In this document: positions 34,208-43,472 of the stretch, piece by piece
Position numbering within the stretch: position 1 is the stretch's first letter
How the letters are laid out: every line of letters begins with the position of its first letter
Assembly: GCF_028401955.1 (NCBI RefSeq)
Contig: NZ_JAQOTJ010000005.1
Location: forward strand, 96,204-160,203
Source: Bacillus sp. BP-3
GTDB taxonomy: Bacteria > Bacillota > Bacilli > Bacillales > Bacillaceae_G
Direction of reading: 5' to 3'
DNA: 64,000 nucleotides
The notes under the pieces: model-generated
What the model was told of the DNA's origin: nothing
The model's input: only the letters and a program-made list of their open reading frames with translations
Database searches by the model: none
Program-made: the position numbers and the translations under genes

Positions 34208-34900
34208 GTGGCAAACAGTACTGCATTATCAAATGATTTAAAAGAATTACTCGCATCTGTTGAATATAAAATGCAAATAAACAAATCCCATTATATTTTC
34301 CAAGAAGGTATGGAGGCAAAAGAACTATATATTATTCACTCGGGAAAAGTACAAATTAGTAAAATTAGCGCTGACGGTCAAGAATTGACACTGCGCATTT
34401 GTTCGGAGAATGATATTATTGGGGAGCTTACATTATTTACGGAAGACGCCAAATATTTATTAAATGCAAAAGTGCTTGAACATGCAGAAATTGGCGTCAT
34501 TAAGCGGGATGCATTAGAAAAAGCATTGCTGGAAAAACCAGCTCTTGCCTTTGAATTTATGAGGTGGGTTAGTGAACATTTACGAAGAATGCAAACGAAG
34601 TTTCGTGATTTAGTATTGCATGGCAAAAAGGGCGCACTCTACTCCACTCTCATTCGCATGACGAATAGTTATGGCATTTTAAAAGAAGATGGTATTCTTA
34701 TCGATCTTCCATTAACGAATCAAGAGCTTGCAAACTTCTGTGCAACCTCCCGTGAAAGTGTCAATCGCATGTTAAATGATTTAAAAAAACAAGACATTAT
34801 TTCTATTCATAAAGGAAAAATCACCATTCATAATTTACACTTTTTAAAATGTGCAATCTCTTGTGAAGATTGTCCTACTTCTATTTGTAGTATTGAGTAG
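34208..34900 (+). CDS. fnr: Oxygen-sensing regulator Fnr (Crp/Fnr family)
   Basis: 230 residues: cyclic-nucleotide-binding-type sensor domain, dimer helix, and a winged helix with recognition segment ATSRESVNRML. Unlike E. coli Fnr, the iron-sulfur ligands are at the C-terminus: Cys215, Cys219, Cys222 and Cys227, with the Cys-x2-Cys-x4-Cys pattern known from B. subtilis Fnr. The GTG at 34208 is chosen because AAGGGGTGA lies upstream; the GTG at 34199 overlaps that site. It stands between moaA and narG, both with Fnr promoters. Confidence 0.94.
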   Translation: MANSTALSNDLKELLASVEYKMQINKSHYIFQEGMEAKELYIIHSGKVQISKISADGQELTLRICSENDIIGELTLFTEDAKYLLNAKVLEHAEIGVIKRDALEKALLEKPALAFEFMRWVSEHLRRMQTKFRDLVLHGKKGALYSTLIRMTNSYGILKEDGILIDLPLTNQELANFCATSRESVNRMLNDLKKQDIISIHKGKITIHNLHFLKCAISCEDCPTSICSIE

Positions 34901-34901
34901 C

Positions 34902-34927
34902 ATCTCATTTAGATGCTGCTCTTTTCT
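34902..34927 (+). terminator. Terminator of fnr
   Basis: AGCATCT, loop CATTT, AGATGCT followed by GCTCTTTTCTTT. Confidence 0.75.
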
Positions 34928-35024
34928 TTATTCTACACCCTCACCGTGTTTTGCAATGTGCAAAATGTCACACCTTCTCGATTTTCCCCTTACACACTCG
35001 TAATTTTTTGACAATCTGTTGAAC

Positions 35025-35067
35025 TGTGATAGATATCACATCCCTATTTTGCATGCCCTCTTATAGT
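35025..35067 (+). promoter_or_regulatory. Predicted class II Fnr promoter of narGHJI
   Basis: A perfect palindromic site TGTGATAGATATCACA at 35025-35040, and a -10 TATAGT at 35062-35067, exactly 29.5 bp from the centre. Transcription would start near 35074, so the narG leader is about 185 nt and consists mostly of a bcr1-like repeat. Confidence 0.8.
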
Positions 35068-35089
35068 GAAAGTAAGCAAGAGAGACGCA

Positions 35090-35246
35090 ATAAAGTGAAA
35101 CTTCCATCAGTGGGGATTTTCTTCATTTCCCACTGATGGTTAGTTGAACCAATCGGGCTTTTACGGGCAGTTATCCCCAAACTATTTTCTGCGTTTCTCT
35201 CTGCATTTTGAAACGGGGGTCTTACTGCCCGTTAAAGCGGGATAAA
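35090..35246 (-). repeat. bcr1-like repeat in the narG leader
   Basis: Full-length copy in the opposite orientation to the others, with ATAAA at both borders (35090-35094 and 35242-35246). Inner stems: CCATCAGTGGGG with CCCACTGATGG, and ACGGGCAGT with ACTGCCCGT. The right ATAAA merges with the narG ribosome-binding site AAAGGAG. Confidence 0.88.
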
Positions 35247-35258
35247 GGAGTGAACAGT

Positions 35259-38200
35259 ATGAAAAAGAAATTATCACCACTTATGCAACGTTTAAAATAT
35301 TTTTCGCCAATAGATCGTTATAACGATAATCATACGCAAGAAACATATGAAGACCGAGAATGGGAAAATGCCTATCGAAAGCGATGGCAACATGATAAAG
35401 TAATCCGCTCCACACACGGCGTAAACTGCACCGGTTCTTGCAGTTGGAACATTTACGTAAAAGATGGGATTGTCACTTGGGAAGGCCAAGAGCTAAATTA
35501 TCCGTCTACTGGTCCTGATATGCCAGACTTTGAGCCACGCGGATGTCCGCGCGGAGCAAGCTTTTCCTGGTACATCTACAGCCCTCTTCGTGTGAAATAT
35601 CCATATGTACGCGGCGTTCTTTGGAATATGTGGCAAGAAGAATTACAAAAACATGAATCACCGTTAGATGCTTGGAAAAGCATTGTTGAAAATCCGGAAA
35701 AAGCACGCACATATAAAAGCGCTCGCGGAAAAGGTGGCTTCATTCGTGCAAGTTGGGATGAAGTATTACAGCTCGTTGCTGCTTCCTTACTATATACAGT
35801 AATCAAGTATGGTCCTGATCGAAATGTTGGCTTCTCGCCAATTCCTGCGATGTCAATGTTAAGTCACGCAGCTGGTAGCCGCTTTATGCAGCTTATGGGC
35901 GGACCGATGCTGAGCTTCTACGATTGGTACGCTGACTTACCGCCAGCTTCACCACAAATTTGGGGTGATCAAACGGATGTGCCAGAAAGTAGTGATTGGT
36001 ACAACGCTGGCTACATTATGACATGGGGCTCTAACGTACCACTAACACGGACACCAGATGCCCACTTCTTAGCAGAAGTGCGCTATAAAGGAACGAAAGT
36101 TGTTTCTGTTAGCCCTGATTTTGCCGAATCAACAAAATTCGCTGATGACTGGATCAGTGTAAAACAAGGAACAGACGGGGCACTTGCAATGGCAATGGGG
36201 CACGTTATTTTACAAGAATTCTACGTGGACAAACAAGTAGACTATTTCATAAATTATGCAAAACAATACACAGATTTCCCGTTCCTTGTCACGTTAAAAC
36301 AGCAAGAAGATCAATTTGTTGCAGATCGTTTCTTAAATGCCGCTGATATCGGCCGGGAAACAAAACTTGGCGAATGGAAACCTGTTCTTTGGAACGATAA
36401 CAGTCATGATTTCGCTACGCCGCACGGCACAATGGGCTCACGCTGGGATAACGAGAAAAAATGGAACTTACGTTTAGAAGATGAACAAACAGGCGAAAAA
36501 ATTGATCCGCGTCTTTCTTTACTTGGTATGGAAGATGCAATTGGAACCGTACAAATTCCATACTTTTCTGATGACGGAAATGAAGTATTAGAACGTACCA
36601 TTCCAGTGAAAAAAATTACAACGCCAAACGGTGACCTTTTCGTAACAACTGTCTACGATTTAACATTAGCAAACTACGGTGTGGACCGCGGTCTTGGCGG
36701 CCCAGAACCGAAGAGCTTTGATGAAGATGCTCCGTTTACACCAGCATGGCAAGAAAAAATGACAGGTGTAAAACGAGAACTTATTATTCAAATCGCTCGT
36801 GAATTTGCGCAAAATGCCGTTGATACAAATGGACGCTCAATGATTATTGTCGGCGCTGGCATTAACCATTGGTTTAACTCGGATACGATTTACCGCGCTG
36901 TCTTAAACCTCGTTCTTCTCGTTGGAGCACAAGGGGTAAACGGCGGCGGCTGGGCTCATTATGTCGGCCAAGAAAAATTACGTCCGGCAGAAGGTTGGCA
37001 AACTATCGCAACAGCAAAAGATTGGCAAGGCCCACCGAAACTGCAAAACGGTACATCCTTCTTCTATTTCGTTACAGATCAGTGGCGCTATGAAGATACA
37101 CCAGTTGGACATTTAGCATCACCAGTTGTCGGCAACTCACGCTATCAGCACCACGGTGATTACAATGTGTTGGCAGCTCGCCTTGGCTGGTTACCATCCT
37201 ATCCAACATTCGAGAAAAACGGAATTGAATTATATAAAGAAGCAGTCGCTAATGGTGCAACAACCCAGGAAGAAATCGGGAAATATGTTGCAAATAAGCT
37301 AAAAAACAAAGAGCTCAAATTTGCGATCGAAGACCCTGATAACAAAAATAACTTCCCGCGCAATTTATTCGTTTGGCGCGCGAATTTAATCTCAAGTTCT
37401 GGTAAAGGACACGAGTATTTCTTAAAACATTTATTAGGTACAACAAACGGATTAATGAACGACGATAGTGATTCATTACGACCAGAAGAAATCAAGTGGC
37501 ATGAAGAAGCACCTGAAGGAAAACTTGATCTACTTATCAACTTAGATTTCCGTATGGCTGGAACAGCACTATACTCTGATATCGTTCTTCCTGCTTCAAC
37601 GTGGTATGAAAAGCATGATTTAAGCAGTACAGATATGCATCCGTTCGTGCATCCATTTAACCCGGCAATTGGTTCACCGTGGGAAGCTCGTTCTGATTGG
37701 GATATTTTCTGCTCCCTTTCAAAAGCAGTGTCTGATTTAGCACAAAAGTTAGACCTTGAGCCAATGAAAGAAGTTGTTGCAACACCGCTTCTTCACGATA
37801 CACCGCAAGAATTAGCACAGCCGCTTGGACAAATTAAAGATTGGAGCAAAGGGGAATGTGAGCCAATCCCAGGCAAAACAATGCCGCAAATACATGTTGT
37901 AGAACGTGATTATAAAACGATTTATGACAAAATGACCGCACTTGGGCCAAACGTTGGAAAACAGCCAATTGGCACGAAAGGTATCTCTTGGTCTGCGGAA
38001 AAAGAATACGAACAATTAAAGAGTAAATTAGGTGTAATTCGCACTGATTCTATTGCGAAAGGATGCCCTAACATAACAGAAGCAATCAATGCTGCTGAAG
38101 CTGTGTTAACTCTTTCTTCGACAACAAATGGTCATATGGCAGTAAAAGCATGGGAAGCACTTGAAAAACAAACGGATTTACAACTGCGTGATTTGGCAGA

Positions 38201-38942
38201 AGAGCGTGAAGAAGAATGCTTCACATTTGAACAAATTACAGCACAACCAAAAACAGTTATTACATCACCTGCTTTTAGTGGTTCTGAAAAAGGAGGACGC
38301 CGTTATTCACCGTTTACAACAAATGTGGAGCGTCTCATTCCTTGGCGAACAATAACAGGGCGTCAATCTTTCTACTTAGATCACGACATGATGAAGGAAT
38401 TTGGCGAAACAATGGCAACGTTCAAACCAATTTTACAACATAAGCCGTTCCGAAAATCTCGCCCTGAAGTAGAAGGAAAAGAAATTACGCTAAACTATTT
38501 AACACCGCATAATAAGTGGTCTATTCATAGTATGTACTTTGATGCACTGCCGATGTTAACGTTGTTCCGCGGCGGGCCAACAGTATGGATGAATAAAGAT
38601 GATGCCGCTGAAGCCGGTGTTGCTGATAATGACTGGACTGAATGCTTTAACCGAAACGGGGTCGTTGTTGCACGTGCTGTCGTCACACACCGCATGCCTC
38701 GTGGAATGGCGTTTATGCATCATGCACAAGATCGCCACATTAACGTGCCTGGTACGAATTTAACAAGTAACCGCGGGGGAACACATAATAGCCCGACGCG
38801 TATTCACGTAAAACCAACTCATATGATCGGCGGATACGGTCAATTAAGTTACGGCTTTAACTACTATGGCCCAACTGGAAACCAACGCGACTTAAATGTC
38901 GTCATCCGCAAACTGAAGGAGGTAGATTGGCTTGAAGATTAA
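35259..38942 (+). CDS. narG: Respiratory nitrate reductase alpha subunit NarG
   Basis: 1227 residues, the usual size. Membrane-bound on the cytoplasmic side; reduces nitrate to nitrite at Mo-bisMGD. The N-terminal FS0 cluster residues appear as THGVNCTGSCSW plus a later Cys in RGCPRGASF. The Mo-ligand Asp lies in SSDWYNAGYIMTWGSN. The start is the ATG at 35259, MKKKLSPLMQRLKYF, 8 nt behind AAAGGAG; an in-frame ATG at 35208 lies inside the bcr1-like repeat and is not family-like. narH overlaps its end by 11 bp. Confidence 0.97.
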   Translation: MKKKLSPLMQRLKYFSPIDRYNDNHTQETYEDREWENAYRKRWQHDKVIRSTHGVNCTGSCSWNIYVKDGIVTWEGQELNYPSTGPDMPDFEPRGCPRGASFSWYIYSPLRVKYPYVRGVLWNMWQEELQKHESPLDAWKSIVENPEKARTYKSARGKGGFIRASWDEVLQLVAASLLYTVIKYGPDRNVGFSPIPAMSMLSHAAGSRFMQLMGGPMLSFYDWYADLPPASPQIWGDQTDVPESSDWYNAGYIMTWGSNVPLTRTPDAHFLAEVRYKGTKVVSVSPDFAESTKFADDWISVKQGTDGALAMAMGHVILQEFYVDKQVDYFINYAKQYTDFPFLVTLKQQEDQFVADRFLNAADIGRETKLGEWKPVLWNDNSHDFATPHGTMGSRWDNEKKWNLRLEDEQTGEKIDPRLSLLGMEDAIGTVQIPYFSDDGNEVLERTIPVKKITTPNGDLFVTTVYDLTLANYGVDRGLGGPEPKSFDEDAPFTPAWQEKMTGVKRELIIQIAREFAQNAVDTNGRSMIIVGAGINHWFNSDTIYRAVLNLVLLVGAQGVNGGGWAHYVGQEKLRPAEGWQTIATAKDWQGPPKLQNGTSFFYFVTDQWRYEDTPVGHLASPVVGNSRYQHHGDYNVLAARLGWLPSYPTFEKNGIELYKEAVANGATTQEEIGKYVANKLKNKELKFAIEDPDNKNNFPRNLFVWRANLISSSGKGHEYFLKHLLGTTNGLMNDDSDSLRPEEIKWHEEAPEGKLDLLINLDFRMAGTALYSDIVLPASTWYEKHDLSSTDMHPFVHPFNPAIGSPWEARSDWDIFCSLSKAVSDLAQKLDLEPMKEVVATPLLHDTPQELAQPLGQIKDWSKGECEPIPGKTMPQIHVVERDYKTIYDKMTALGPNVGKQPIGTKGISWSAEKEYEQLKSKLGVIRTDSIAKGCPNITEAINAAEAVLTLSSTTNGHMAVKAWEALEKQTDLQLRDLAEEREEECFTFEQITAQPKTVITSPAFSGSEKGGRRYSPFTTNVERLIPWRTITGRQSFYLDHDMMKEFGETMATFKPILQHKPFRKSRPEVEGKEITLNYLTPHNKWSIHSMYFDALPMLTLFRGGPTVWMNKDDAAEAGVADNDWTECFNRNGVVVARAVVTHRMPRGMAFMHHAQDRHINVPGTNLTSNRGGTHNSPTRIHVKPTHMIGGYGQLSYGFNYYGPTGNQRDLNVVIRKLKEVDWLED

Positions 38943-40407
38943 AGCACAAGTCGGAATGGTAATGAACCTTGATAAATGCATCGGCTGCCACACTTGTAGC
39001 GTAACATGCAAAAACACCTGGACGAATCGTCCAGGTGCTGAATATATGTACTTTAATAACGTGGAAACAAAACCAGGCATCGGCTATCCAAAACAATGGG
39101 AAGATCAAGAAAAATATAAAGGCGGCTGGGAGCTGAAAAACGGAGACCTTCAGTTGAAATCCGGTTCAAAAGCGAAACGTCTCATGAACATTTTCCATAA
39201 CCCAGATCAACCAACAATTGATGATTACTTTGAGCCTTGGAACTACGATTATGAAACATTAACAAACAGTCCACAGCGAAAGCACCAACCAGTTGCTCGC
39301 CCAAAATCAGCTATTACAGGTGAATTTATCGATAAGATTGAATGGGGACCAAACTGGGAAGATGATTTAGCTGGCGGGCATATAACAGGCTTACAAGATC
39401 CAAACGTCAAGAAAATGGAAGAAGAAATTAAAACGGATTTTGAAAATGTATTCATGATGTACTTACCTCGTATTTGCGAACACTGCATCAATCCGTCATG
39501 CGTATCTTCTTGTCCATCCGGTGCTATGTATAAGCGTGATGAAGATGGCATTGTCCTTGTCGACCAAAATGCATGCCGTGCTTGGAGATTCTGCGTATCT
39601 TCTTGCCCGTATAAAAAAGTGTATTTCAACTGGCAAACGAATAAAGCTGAAAAATGTACGATGTGCTTCCCGCGTATTGAAGCTGGTATGCCAACAATTT
39701 GTTCGGAAACATGCGTCGGACGCATCCGTTACATCGGAGTTATGTTATATGACGCTGACAAAGTAAAAGAAGCTGCATCTGTACCAGATGAAAAAGACTT
39801 ATACCATTCGCAGCTTAACGTATTCCTAGACCCAAATGATCCAGAAGTAGCTGCTGAAGCAAAGAAACAAGGTATTCCAGAAGAATGGATCAAAGCTGCT
39901 CAGCAATCACCAATTTATAAAATGATTATCGATTGGAAAATTGCTCTTCCTCTTCATCCAGAGTATCGTACATTGCCAATGGTTTGGTATATTCCGCCAT
40001 TAAGTCCGATTATGAACATGGTCGAAGGAAAAGGAAGCAACTGGCAAGCAGAAGAAATTTTCCCTGCTATTGATAATATGCGTATTCCAATTCAATACTT
40101 AGCAAATTTATTAACTGCAGGGGATGAATCTCATATTCGTCTTACATTGAAAAAAATGGCTGTCATGCGTACTCATATGAGAGCATTGCAAATAAATAAA
40201 GAACCAAATGAAGCTGTATTAAAAGAACTGAACTTAACAAAAGAAGACGTTGAAGATATGTATCGTCTTCTTGCGATTGCGAAATATAAAGATCGTTTTG
40301 TTATTCCAACTTCTCACCGCGAGCAAGTGGCAGACCTTTATAACGAGCAAGGAAGTTGCGGTCTTTCCTTTGCCGGCGGTCCTGGCTCTTGTATGACAAT
40401 CTCTTAA
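38932..40407 (+). CDS. narH: Respiratory nitrate reductase beta subunit NarH
   Basis: 491 residues carrying four iron-sulfur clusters. Cys groups: CIGCHTCSVTC near 17-27, CEHCINPSCVSSC, CRAWRFCVSSC and CTMC. The Trp in CRAW replaces the fourth ligand, as in the three-iron cluster of E. coli NarH. The start is TTG, with AAGGAGGT at correct spacing inside the end of narG, so translation is coupled. It links NarI haems to NarG. Confidence 0.97.
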   Translation: MKIKAQVGMVMNLDKCIGCHTCSVTCKNTWTNRPGAEYMYFNNVETKPGIGYPKQWEDQEKYKGGWELKNGDLQLKSGSKAKRLMNIFHNPDQPTIDDYFEPWNYDYETLTNSPQRKHQPVARPKSAITGEFIDKIEWGPNWEDDLAGGHITGLQDPNVKKMEEEIKTDFENVFMMYLPRICEHCINPSCVSSCPSGAMYKRDEDGIVLVDQNACRAWRFCVSSCPYKKVYFNWQTNKAEKCTMCFPRIEAGMPTICSETCVGRIRYIGVMLYDADKVKEAASVPDEKDLYHSQLNVFLDPNDPEVAAEAKKQGIPEEWIKAAQQSPIYKMIIDWKIALPLHPEYRTLPMVWYIPPLSPIMNMVEGKGSNWQAEEIFPAIDNMRIPIQYLANLLTAGDESHIRLTLKKMAVMRTHMRALQINKEPNEAVLKELNLTKEDVEDMYRLLAIAKYKDRFVIPTSHREQVADLYNEQGSCGLSFAGGPGSCMTIS

Positions 40408-40426
40408 AATAAAGGAGGTAACAATT

Positions 40427-40957
40427 ATGAATCAAAGTTTACAAACAGCGTTTTCTTGTTCTTCCTTTCTTCTCTCCTATCCTGAACGAGGATGGAGAGA
40501 AGCACTTCCTCATGTACAGAGTGAGATTCAAACGATCCAACATGAGAAAATTCGCACTACCCTTACAACGTTTATCGAACAAGCAAAACAAAAAACAAAT
40601 GATGAATTAATTCAATCATTTGTATATACATTTGATTTTGGCAAAAAAACAAATATGTATCTCACTTATATGAATACTGGTGAACAACGAGAACGAGGAA
40701 TTGAACTGCTAGAACTAAAACAACACTATCAAAAAGCAGGCTTCGCTGTAACAGATAAAGAACTGCCTGATTATTTACCGCTTATGTTAGAATTTCTCGC
40801 AAATGCCGGTGAAGAAGATAGTGAACCGATTATGAAAAAATATGAAAGCAATATCGAGGCATTGCATCAACAATTAAAAGACACAAACAGTATGCACGAA
40901 CCACTTGTCCGATGCATCCTTACTGCTATTCGTGCATGGCAGTATGAAATAAACTAG
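40427..40957 (+). CDS. narJ: Nitrate reductase assembly chaperone NarJ
   Basis: 176 residues, helical, cytoplasmic. FSCSSFLLSYPERGWREALP at the start, YVYTFDFGKKTNMYLTY and LPLMLEFLANAGEED in the middle are typical NarJ blocks. It helps insert the cofactors into NarG before membrane docking and is not part of the final complex. AAAGGAGG precedes the ATG, 19 bp behind narH. Confidence 0.94.
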   Translation: MNQSLQTAFSCSSFLLSYPERGWREALPHVQSEIQTIQHEKIRTTLTTFIEQAKQKTNDELIQSFVYTFDFGKKTNMYLTYMNTGEQRERGIELLELKQHYQKAGFAVTDKELPDYLPLMLEFLANAGEEDSEPIMKKYESNIEALHQQLKDTNSMHEPLVRCILTAIRAWQYEIN

Positions 40958-40974
40958 AAAGGAGTACGGCAAAG

Positions 40975-41658
40975 ATGATGGATCAATTTTTATGGGTACT
41001 CTTTCCCTATATCATTTTAGTCATTTTCATTGGTGGACATATTTTTAGATACAACTACGATCAATTTGGCTGGACATCAAAATCTAGTGAACTATTAGAG
41101 AAGAAAATGCTCCGAATCGGAAGTTTACTATTTCATTTTGGTATTATGTTCGTAATTGGCGGGCATGTTATGGGAATTTTAATCCCCGAATCTGTCTACA
41201 GTTCTCTTGGCATTTCTGAACATACGTATCATATAATGGCAATCGGCTTCGGCCTTCCAGCAGGTATTGCTTCTGTAATCGGATTATTCATTTTAACGTA
41301 TCGCCGCTTTACCGTAAAACGTATTATCGCAACAAGTACAACCGGAGACTACGTTGCTCTCATCTTGTTGCTCATCGTAATGCTTGCAGGACTTTCTTCT
41401 ACATTTTTAAATATCGATTCAAACGGTTTTGATTATCGAACAACGATTGGCCCATGGTTCCGCAGCCTCTTTATTTTCCAGCCTAAAGCAGAGTATATGG
41501 CGGAGGTGCCAATTTGGTTTAAAATTCATATCATTGCAGCTATGGGACTCTTTGCAACATGGCCATTTACAAGACTTGTTCATGTCTTTAGCGTACCGGT
41601 GAAATACTTACGACGCAGTTATATCATTTATCGAAAAAGAAAACCGGTAAAATTTTAA
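40975..41658 (+). CDS. narI: Respiratory nitrate reductase gamma subunit NarI (cytochrome b)
   Basis: 227 residues with five transmembrane helices. Conserved His ligands for two b haems: FHFGIMFVIGGHVMG in helix 2 and KIHIIAAMGLFATWPFTRLVH in the last helix. It oxidises menaquinol and anchors NarGH to the membrane. Two adjacent ATGs (40975, 40978) follow AAAGGAG. Last gene of the operon. Confidence 0.95.
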   Translation: MMDQFLWVLFPYIILVIFIGGHIFRYNYDQFGWTSKSSELLEKKMLRIGSLLFHFGIMFVIGGHVMGILIPESVYSSLGISEHTYHIMAIGFGLPAGIASVIGLFILTYRRFTVKRIIATSTTGDYVALILLLIVMLAGLSSTFLNIDSNGFDYRTTIGPWFRSLFIFQPKAEYMAEVPIWFKIHIIAAMGLFATWPFTRLVHVFSVPVKYLRRSYIIYRKRKPVKF

Positions 41659-41660
41659 TA

Positions 41661-41696
41661 AAAAAAGTGTGCAACACCTTGATTGCACACTTTTTT
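41661..41696. terminator. Bidirectional terminator between narI and the HxlR gene
   Basis: AAAAAAGTGTGCA and TGCACACTTTTTT form a perfect stem. Confidence 0.92.
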
Positions 41697-42024
41697 ATTT
41701 TTGCTTTATTTGTGTTCGATACTGATTTCCCCAATCACGCATCATTATGATAATCGGAATTAACGACTTTCCGAACTCGGTTAACGAGTATTCAACCTTC
41801 GGAGGTACTTCCTTATATATTTCACGGTGAATCACACCATCAGCCTCTAGCTCTCGTAATTGTCTCGTTAACATTCGCTGTGTGATACCAGGCATCAATC
41901 GTAAAAATTGATTAAAGCGAATTTCTCCATTTATTAAATGAAATAGAATTACACCTTTCCATTTTCCGCCGATTACATCTAATGTGACTTCTACCGAACA
42001 ACGACGTATACTCTCCTTCTCCAT
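41695..42024 (-). CDS. HxlR-family winged-helix regulator
   Basis: 109 residues. VTLDVIGGKWKGVILFHLING and RFNQFLRLMPGITQRMLTRQLRELEADG are the HxlR (MarR-like) DNA-binding core; CSVE near the start carries the Cys often found in redox- or quinone-sensing members. The ATG at 42024 is preferred because GGAG lies 10 nt upstream. It is divergent from a nitroreductase gene, which it probably controls. Confidence 0.85.
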   Translation of the reverse strand: MEKESIRRCSVEVTLDVIGGKWKGVILFHLINGEIRFNQFLRLMPGITQRMLTRQLRELEADGVIHREIYKEVPPKVEYSLTEFGKSLIPIIIMMRDWGNQYRTQIKQK

Positions 42025-42164
42025 CTCATCACTCTCCATTAGTATACATTTTGATACTATATGTCAAAAATGTGCGTACTTACACTTGTAATTATATTAT
42101 AGTAAAATTCATTTTGTAATCGACTTACTAAGAGAAAGTAAATTATCAAAAGGTGGTTATTGAA

Positions 42165-42836
42165 ATGAAAAATACAAAAGAAGAAATTTTAAAAGCATAT
42201 GAATTTAGACATGCATGCAAAGTATTTGATGTAAATAAAAAAATCTCTGATGAAGATTTTCACTTTATTCTCGAAACAGGCCGTCTTTCTCCAAGTTCAT
42301 TTGGCTTTGAACCTTGGAAATTTGTTGTAATTCAAAATCAAAATCTTCGTCAAAAACTTCTTCCAGTGGCATGGGGAGCACAAAAACAATTACCAACAGC
42401 CAGCCATTTTGTTGTGATTTTAGCTCGAAAAAAAGAAGATATGATGTATAACTCTTCTTATATTTCTAACTTTATGACAAACATCCAAAATCTCCCTCCA
42501 GAAGTAGTAGATGCGAAAAGTAATTTTTATAAAACGTTCCAAGAATCCGATTTTAATTTATTAGAAAGTGATCGTGCTATGTTTGATTGGGCTTCTAAAC
42601 AAACATATATTGTTCTAGGTAATATGATGACTGCAGCTGCTCAAATCGGTATCGATTCTTGTCCTATTGAAGGCTTTCAGCAAGAGAAAGTAGAATCTCT
42701 TTTACGAGAAGAAGGCATTATTTCTGGAGAGGCATTTGGTGTCTCTTGTTTAGTAGCATTCGGCTATCGATTAGAAGAACCTCAACGTGAAAAAACCCGT
42801 CAAACAATGGATATGGTTGTTGAATGGATAAAATGA
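42165..42836 (+). CDS. Nitroreductase-family NAD(P)H oxidoreductase
   Basis: 223 residues, FMN-dependent fold. RHACKVFDVNKKI, RLSPSSFGFEPWKFVVIQN and GIDSCPIEGF are nitroreductase family blocks, similar to YfkO-type enzymes. Possible substrates are nitroaromatics or quinones. AAAGGTGG precedes the ATG at 42165. The divergent HxlR regulator suggests induction by electrophiles. Confidence 0.85.
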   Translation: MKNTKEEILKAYEFRHACKVFDVNKKISDEDFHFILETGRLSPSSFGFEPWKFVVIQNQNLRQKLLPVAWGAQKQLPTASHFVVILARKKEDMMYNSSYISNFMTNIQNLPPEVVDAKSNFYKTFQESDFNLLESDRAMFDWASKQTYIVLGNMMTAAAQIGIDSCPIEGFQQEKVESLLREEGIISGEAFGVSCLVAFGYRLEEPQREKTRQTMDMVVEWIK

Positions 42837-42839
42837 ATG

Positions 42840-42892
42840 AAAGCATCCATCAGTGAAGAGTTTTCCCTCCCCCACTGATGGATGCTTTTTTA
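42840..42892 (+). terminator. Terminator of the nitroreductase gene, with bcr1-like arms
   Basis: AAAGCATCCATCAGTG and CACTGATGGATGCTTT are paired and followed by more T. The inner arms CCATCAGTG and CACTGATGG are the same as the right-hand hairpin of bcr1-like copies. Confidence 0.85.
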
Positions 42893-42912
42893 GAAGTAAT
42901 AAGCCCGTACTT

Positions 42913-43257
42913 CTACGAAAACCCTACTCCAAAATCTGCACTCTCTGTACTAGGAGTTGCTTGGGGAGCTGCTTGTAAACCGCTCCCGCCGCTACTACTT
43001 GAACTATTACTTTGACCACTGCTTGGGCTACTACCTGTTAGTCCAGTACCTCGTGTAATTGAAGTTGTCAACGTATCTCCAGGGCGTAAGCAAACTTCAT
43101 TTGTATTCCCGATAACGACGACAACATCTATACATGTTGGTCCTGTTGATCCTGTAAATGTTTTCGAAGCAACAAACGAAGTATCTCGCAAATTATCCCC
43201 CGTGAAAATATTCCCAGAATTATTAACAATAACAAATTCCTTAATACAAACCCCCAT
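42913..43257 (-). CDS. GerPA/GerPF-like spore protein with Ser/Gly-rich tail
   Basis: 114 residues. The first 70, with EFVIVNNSGNIFTGDN, ASKTFTGSTG and CLRPGDTLTTS, resemble the small GerPA/GerPF proteins that are made late in sporulation and affect germinant access through the coat. A Ser/Gly-rich linker (SSSSSGGSG) and a Pro/Thr-rich tail follow, which the short family members lack. The ATG at 43257 is 8 nt behind GGAGAGG. Confidence 0.6.
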   Translation of the reverse strand: MGVCIKEFVIVNNSGNIFTGDNLRDTSFVASKTFTGSTGPTCIDVVVVIGNTNEVCLRPGDTLTTSITRGTGLTGSSPSSGQSNSSSSSGGSGLQAAPQATPSTESADFGVGFS

Positions 43258-43300
43258 TTTATACAACCTCTCCACATAAATCTATTTTTACTTTTTCGGT

Positions 43301-43472
43301 ATATAAGCCGCTGCTATGCAGAATACAACATGACCTGTATTTGCTTGCTCCCTTTGTTTTAAACCTCGCATGTGGTAGGAAAAGGCCCTGACCGCTGCTA
43401 TGCATGGCCAGATGCTCTCGTCCCTCCTAAAAGGAAAGAGGTTTTTATATCGTTTTTTTAATTCATATATTA
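43301..43472 (+). repeat. Dispersed repeat family B, full-length copy
   Basis: Starts ATAAGCCGCTGCTATGCAG, contains GTTTTAAACC, CATGTGGTAGGAAAAGGCCC and GGCCAGATGCTC, and ends GAGGTTTTTATATCG plus an AT-rich tail. It matches the copy at 55605-55797 in reverse orientation over nearly its whole length. The tail reaches the stop codon (43470-43472) of the gene behind it. Confidence 0.85.

Noticed and set aside
35208-35258. An earlier in-frame ATG for narG
   Set aside because: It lies inside the bcr1-like repeat, the added 17 residues are not found in NarG, and AAAGGAG points to the ATG at 35259.
39249-39725. A 158-codon frame opposite narH
   Set aside because: A shadow of the Cys-rich narH frame without SD or domain.
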